A DNA stretch of 64,000 nucleotides from Proteobacteria bacterium UBA6503 (lineage in GTDB: Bacteria > Pseudomonadota > Alphaproteobacteria > UBA1280 > UBA6503). The position numbers and the translations under genes are program-made. The stretch is from the NCBI GenBank assembly GCA_002436405.1, contig DJLZ01000005.1, positions 603,464-667,463 of the forward strand. Reading direction: 5' to 3'. A model generated the notes under the pieces. The model saw only the letters and a list, made by a program, of their open reading frames with translations. It was not told where the DNA came from and searched no databases. Positions 61,855 to 64,000 of the stretch are shown piece after piece (within the stretch, counting starts at the first letter, position 1; each line of letters opens with the position of its first letter).

Positions 61855-62166
61855 TTAGATGCCAGTACCAAGGTCGATGTTGTCACCCTGTTTCAGAGTA
61901 ACGTAGGCCTTGCGGATATCGTTGCGCTTACCCATGATGCCACGGAAGCGTTTTACTTTGCCTGCAATGTTAACTGTGTTCACTTTAGTTACAGTTACAC
62001 CGTACATTGCTTCAACGGCTTTTTTAACGTCTACCTTAGTGGCGTTTGGCGCAATGTTGAATACAACTTGGCCACGCTCACCGGCAACACTTGCTTTTTC
62101 GGTTACCACTGGTGACACGATAGTCTGTGTCATCCACTCGGTAATTTTTGCTTTAGTCTTAGCCAT
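61855..62166 (-). CDS. rplW: Large ribosomal subunit protein uL23
   Basis: 103 residues; VSPVVTEKASVAGERGQVVF start and KVDVKKAVEAMYGVTVTKVN are diagnostic. Docks SRP and trigger factor. Confidence 0.98.
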   Translation of the reverse strand: MAKTKAKITEWMTQTIVSPVVTEKASVAGERGQVVFNIAPNATKVDVKKAVEAMYGVTVTKVNTVNIAGKVKRFRGIMGKRNDIRKAYVTLKQGDNIDLGTGI

Positions 62167-62171
62167 TTTAC

Positions 62172-62795
62172 TTAGCTCCGTGTTACGCGTGCTTCTAGCA
62201 TCGGCACAGCGGTTTTTGTTACAACTAGCATGTCTGCACGTAGGATGTCGTATACGTTAGCGCCTTCTGTAGGAAGAACCTTAACGTGTGGCAAGTTACG
62301 TGTAGCTAGTTCGAAGTTCTTGTCGTTGCTGTCAACGATGAACAAAGCGTTTTGTAGTGAAAGCTTAGAAAGCTTAGTCGCCATGTCCTTAGTTTTTGGT
62401 GATGAAGACTTAGCTTCGTCCAAAATAACTAGTTTCTTGTCAGCTGCTTTGCTTGCTAGTGCTGAAGCCAAACCCATTGCGCGGATTTGCTTAGGTAGCG
62501 ACGTAGCAAATGAACGTGGCTTAGGACCGAACGCGCGGCCACCGCCAACGAAAATGTTTGAGCGACGTGAGCCGTGACGAGCGTTACCGCTGCCTTTTTG
62601 ACGACCCCATTTAGCACCTGTACGTGCGATTTCAGCACGAGTTAGTGTTGAAGCTGTGCCAGCGCGGCGCTTTGCCAACTGCCATAGTACAACACGGTGC
62701 ATGATGTCTTTACGCACTTCTCCGCCAAAAGTAGATTTTGGTAGGTCAATGCTTTCCAGCTTTTTGCCGTCTAGATTGATTACATCAAGTTTCAT
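62172..62795 (-). CDS. rplD: Large ribosomal subunit protein uL4
   Basis: 207 residues; KWGRQKGSGNARHGSRRSNIF loop (key GTGRAR-like region) and FGPKPRSFA are diagnostic. In E. coli it also represses the S10 operon; no leader match was verified here. Confidence 0.98.
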   Translation of the reverse strand: MKLDVINLDGKKLESIDLPKSTFGGEVRKDIMHRVVLWQLAKRRAGTASTLTRAEIARTGAKWGRQKGSGNARHGSRRSNIFVGGGRAFGPKPRSFATSLPKQIRAMGLASALASKAADKKLVILDEAKSSSPKTKDMATKLSKLSLQNALFIVDSNDKNFELATRNLPHVKVLPTEGANVYDILRADMLVVTKTAVPMLEARVTRS

Positions 62796-62820
62796 TGTCT
62801 TTATCCTCTACTTTGCCGGA

Positions 62821-63468
62821 CTATTTGTTTGTTTGTGGTTTTTTAACCGCGTCGATAACGCGAACCACACTACCTTTAGCACCTGGCACTGAACCTTTAA
62901 TAAGGATCAAACCGCGGTCAGCATCAACTGATACAACTTGCAAGTTCTGCTGTGTACGTGTGCGGTTACCCATTTGACCAGCCATTTTCTTGCCTTTGAA
63001 TACCTTACCAGGATCCTGACATTGACCAGTTGAACCGTGTGAACGGTGAGAAACAGACACACCGTGTGATGCACGCAGACCACCAAAGTTGTGGCGCTTC
63101 ATCGCCCCTGCGAAACCTTTACCGATTGTTGTGCCTTGCACATCAACGTATTGGCCTTCAGAGAAGATGTCGGTTTTAATTTCTGAACCCACTTCCAGCA
63201 TGTTCTCAGCTGAAACGCGGAATTCTTTTAGGTTTTTCTTAGGCTCAACCTTAGCTTTGGCGAAGTGGCCTAGCTGAGGCTTAGCAATACGGCTTGGCTT
63301 AGCGTTTTGCTCGCCAACCTGAATAGCTGTGTAACCGTTTTTCTCGTCAGTAAGCTGTTGTGTTACCTGTAGGTCTTTAACCTGCAGAACAGTTACCGGG
63401 ATATCGCGGCCTTCTTCAGAGAAAACACGAGTCATACCAACTTTAGTAGCAATAATACCTGTACGCAT
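62821..63468 (-). CDS. rplC: Large ribosomal subunit protein uL3
   Basis: 215 residues; GTTIGKGFAGAMKRHNFGG and SHGVSVSHRSHGSTGQ are diagnostic, containing the glutamine that PrmB methylates in other bacteria. Confidence 0.98.
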   Translation of the reverse strand: MRTGIIATKVGMTRVFSEEGRDIPVTVLQVKDLQVTQQLTDEKNGYTAIQVGEQNAKPSRIAKPQLGHFAKAKVEPKKNLKEFRVSAENMLEVGSEIKTDIFSEGQYVDVQGTTIGKGFAGAMKRHNFGGLRASHGVSVSHRSHGSTGQCQDPGKVFKGKKMAGQMGNRTRTQQNLQVVSVDADRGLILIKGSVPGAKGSVVRVIDAVKKPQTNK

Positions 63469-63484
63469 TAGTCAATCCCTCCGC

Positions 63485-63796
63485 TTACAGTTTAATTTGC
63501 ACATCAACGCCTGAGGCTAGGTCTAGCTTCATTAGGGCATCGATTGTTTGTGGTGTTGGCTCAACAATTTCAAGCATACGCTTGTGCGTACGGATCTCGA
63601 ACTGCTCACGTGATTTTTTGTTCACGTGTGGGCTACGAAGAACAGTGAACTTCTCGATGCGTGTAGGCAACGGGATAGGACCATGAACTTGTGCGCCTGT
63701 GCGCTTAGCGGTATCTACGATCTCGCTTGTTGATTTGTCTAGCACACGGTAGTCGTATGCTTTTAGACGAATGCGAATGTTTTGTGTTACATCCAT
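63485..63796 (-). CDS. rpsJ: Small ribosomal subunit protein uS10
   Basis: 103 residues; IRIRLKAYDYRVLDKS and GPIPLPTRIEKFTVLRSPH are diagnostic. First gene of the S10 operon and partner of NusB in antitermination. AAGGAG precedes the ATG. Confidence 0.98.
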   Translation of the reverse strand: MDVTQNIRIRLKAYDYRVLDKSTSEIVDTAKRTGAQVHGPIPLPTRIEKFTVLRSPHVNKKSREQFEIRTHKRMLEIVEPTPQTIDALMKLDLASGVDVQIKL

Positions 63797-63811
63797 TTTC
63801 TTTTCTCCTTA

Positions 63812-63857
63812 AGAGCATTCGAGAGGCGGTTTCCTGTCCCGCCTCTCCAGAGGCTCT
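63812..63857 (-). promoter_or_regulatory. Two-tier hairpin between tuf and rpsJ
   Basis: A perfect 9-bp stem (GAGAGGCGG at 63821-63829 with CCGCCTCTC at 63839-63847) inside a 5-bp outer stem (AGAGC 63812-63816 / GCTCT 63853-63857). No T run follows on the minus strand, so it is not an ordinary terminator. It ends just before the rpsJ ribosome site. Confidence 0.6.
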
Positions 63858-63882
63858 GATTTACTTTAAGCTTAGTTACAAC

Positions 63883-64000
63883 TTATTTTGTAATTTCAGC
63901 AACAACACCAGCACCTACAGTACGGCCGCCTTCACGAATAGCGAAGCGTAGGCCTTTGTCCATAGCGATAGGAGCGATTAGCTCAACGTTCATTTCAACG
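63883..64000 (-). CDS. tuf: Elongation factor Tu, C-terminal end only
   Basis: The gene enters from beyond the right edge. The last 38 residues match EF-Tu domain 3: VELIAPIAMDKGLRFAIR then GGRTVGAGVVAEITK and TAA at 63885-63883. It carries aminoacyl-tRNA to the ribosome. Confidence 0.95.
   Translation of the reverse strand, partial: VEMNVELIAPIAMDKGLRFAIREGGRTVGAGVVAEITK

Noticed and set aside
1..64000. CRISPR arrays, tRNA and rRNA genes
   Set aside because: No regularly spaced repeats and no cloverleaf or rRNA-like sequence were recognised; a search with tRNAscan-SE and Infernal would be needed to be certain.

Overview
The window comes from a Gram-negative bacterium, most likely an alphaproteobacterium of moderate-to-low GC. 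The evidence is a BamD/RecN/LigA block, UbiG and an NDUFAF5-like methyltransferase, alphaproteobacterial-type BamD and S21, and adk following secY inside the ribosomal superoperon. The lineage cannot be placed more finely from this sequence alone. I see no rRNA, tRNA, CRISPR array, integrase, transposase or replication origin.

Layout. 1-3.3 kb (+): end of a TrhO-type tRNA hydroxylase, then a RimK module (retropepsin-like protease, RimK glutamate ligase, AstE/AspA-like deacylase). 3.3-9.0 kb (-): ligA, recN, bamD and a System II cytochrome c assembly gene ccsA. 9.2-16.0 kb: adenosine-kinase-like PfkB kinase (+), then GAF protein, corA, ung, msrB, a lipoprotein hydrolase and a CPA-type antiporter (all -). 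16.1-27.9 kb: accessory region. It mixes genes with visibly GC-richer codon use (unknown protein, CDF-like transporter, TPM-like/LemA pair, DEDDh exonuclease, DEAH-type RNA helicase, two small membrane proteins) with host-like genes (two lipase-like paralogs, one broken by a single in-frame TAG; a small membrane protein; a soluble PAS-PAS chemoreceptor). 28-35 kb (-): lipoprotein, prmC, prfA, hemA, hisS, rodZ-like gene, rpsU. 35.1-42.1 kb: ubiG (+), grxC and comF (-), NDUFAF5-like methyltransferase (+), nitroreductase (-), lipase (+), gltX (-), EEP-family nuclease (+), mutT (-). 42.1-47.8 kb: secA and an M23 peptidase (-), parvulin isomerase and a lipoprotein (+). 47.9-48.9 kb: another GC-rich orphan gene. 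49.1-64 kb (-): the tuf/S10/spc/alpha ribosomal cluster, from the C-terminus of EF-Tu through rplQ, including a 37-codon rpmJ.

The strongest unexplained signal is that the GC-richer orphan genes, spread over 16-28 kb and again at 48 kb, share one control architecture. Five have a TTGTA(A/T)-17 bp-TA promoter (three with the exact 10-mer CCCCTTGTAA). Most have a pyrimidine-rich leader, often starting near TATCT(T/A), then an AGGAG-type ribosome site and a strong hairpin terminator. They look like one imported or co-regulated gene set scattered as short transcription units. Their joint function cannot be read from the sequence.

Other points of note are Lys/Ala/Pro-rich tails on L17, S5, the RodZ-like protein and (short) L5; a perfect terminator-like hairpin between rplO and secY; and a run of short perfect hairpins at 27.9-28.0 kb.
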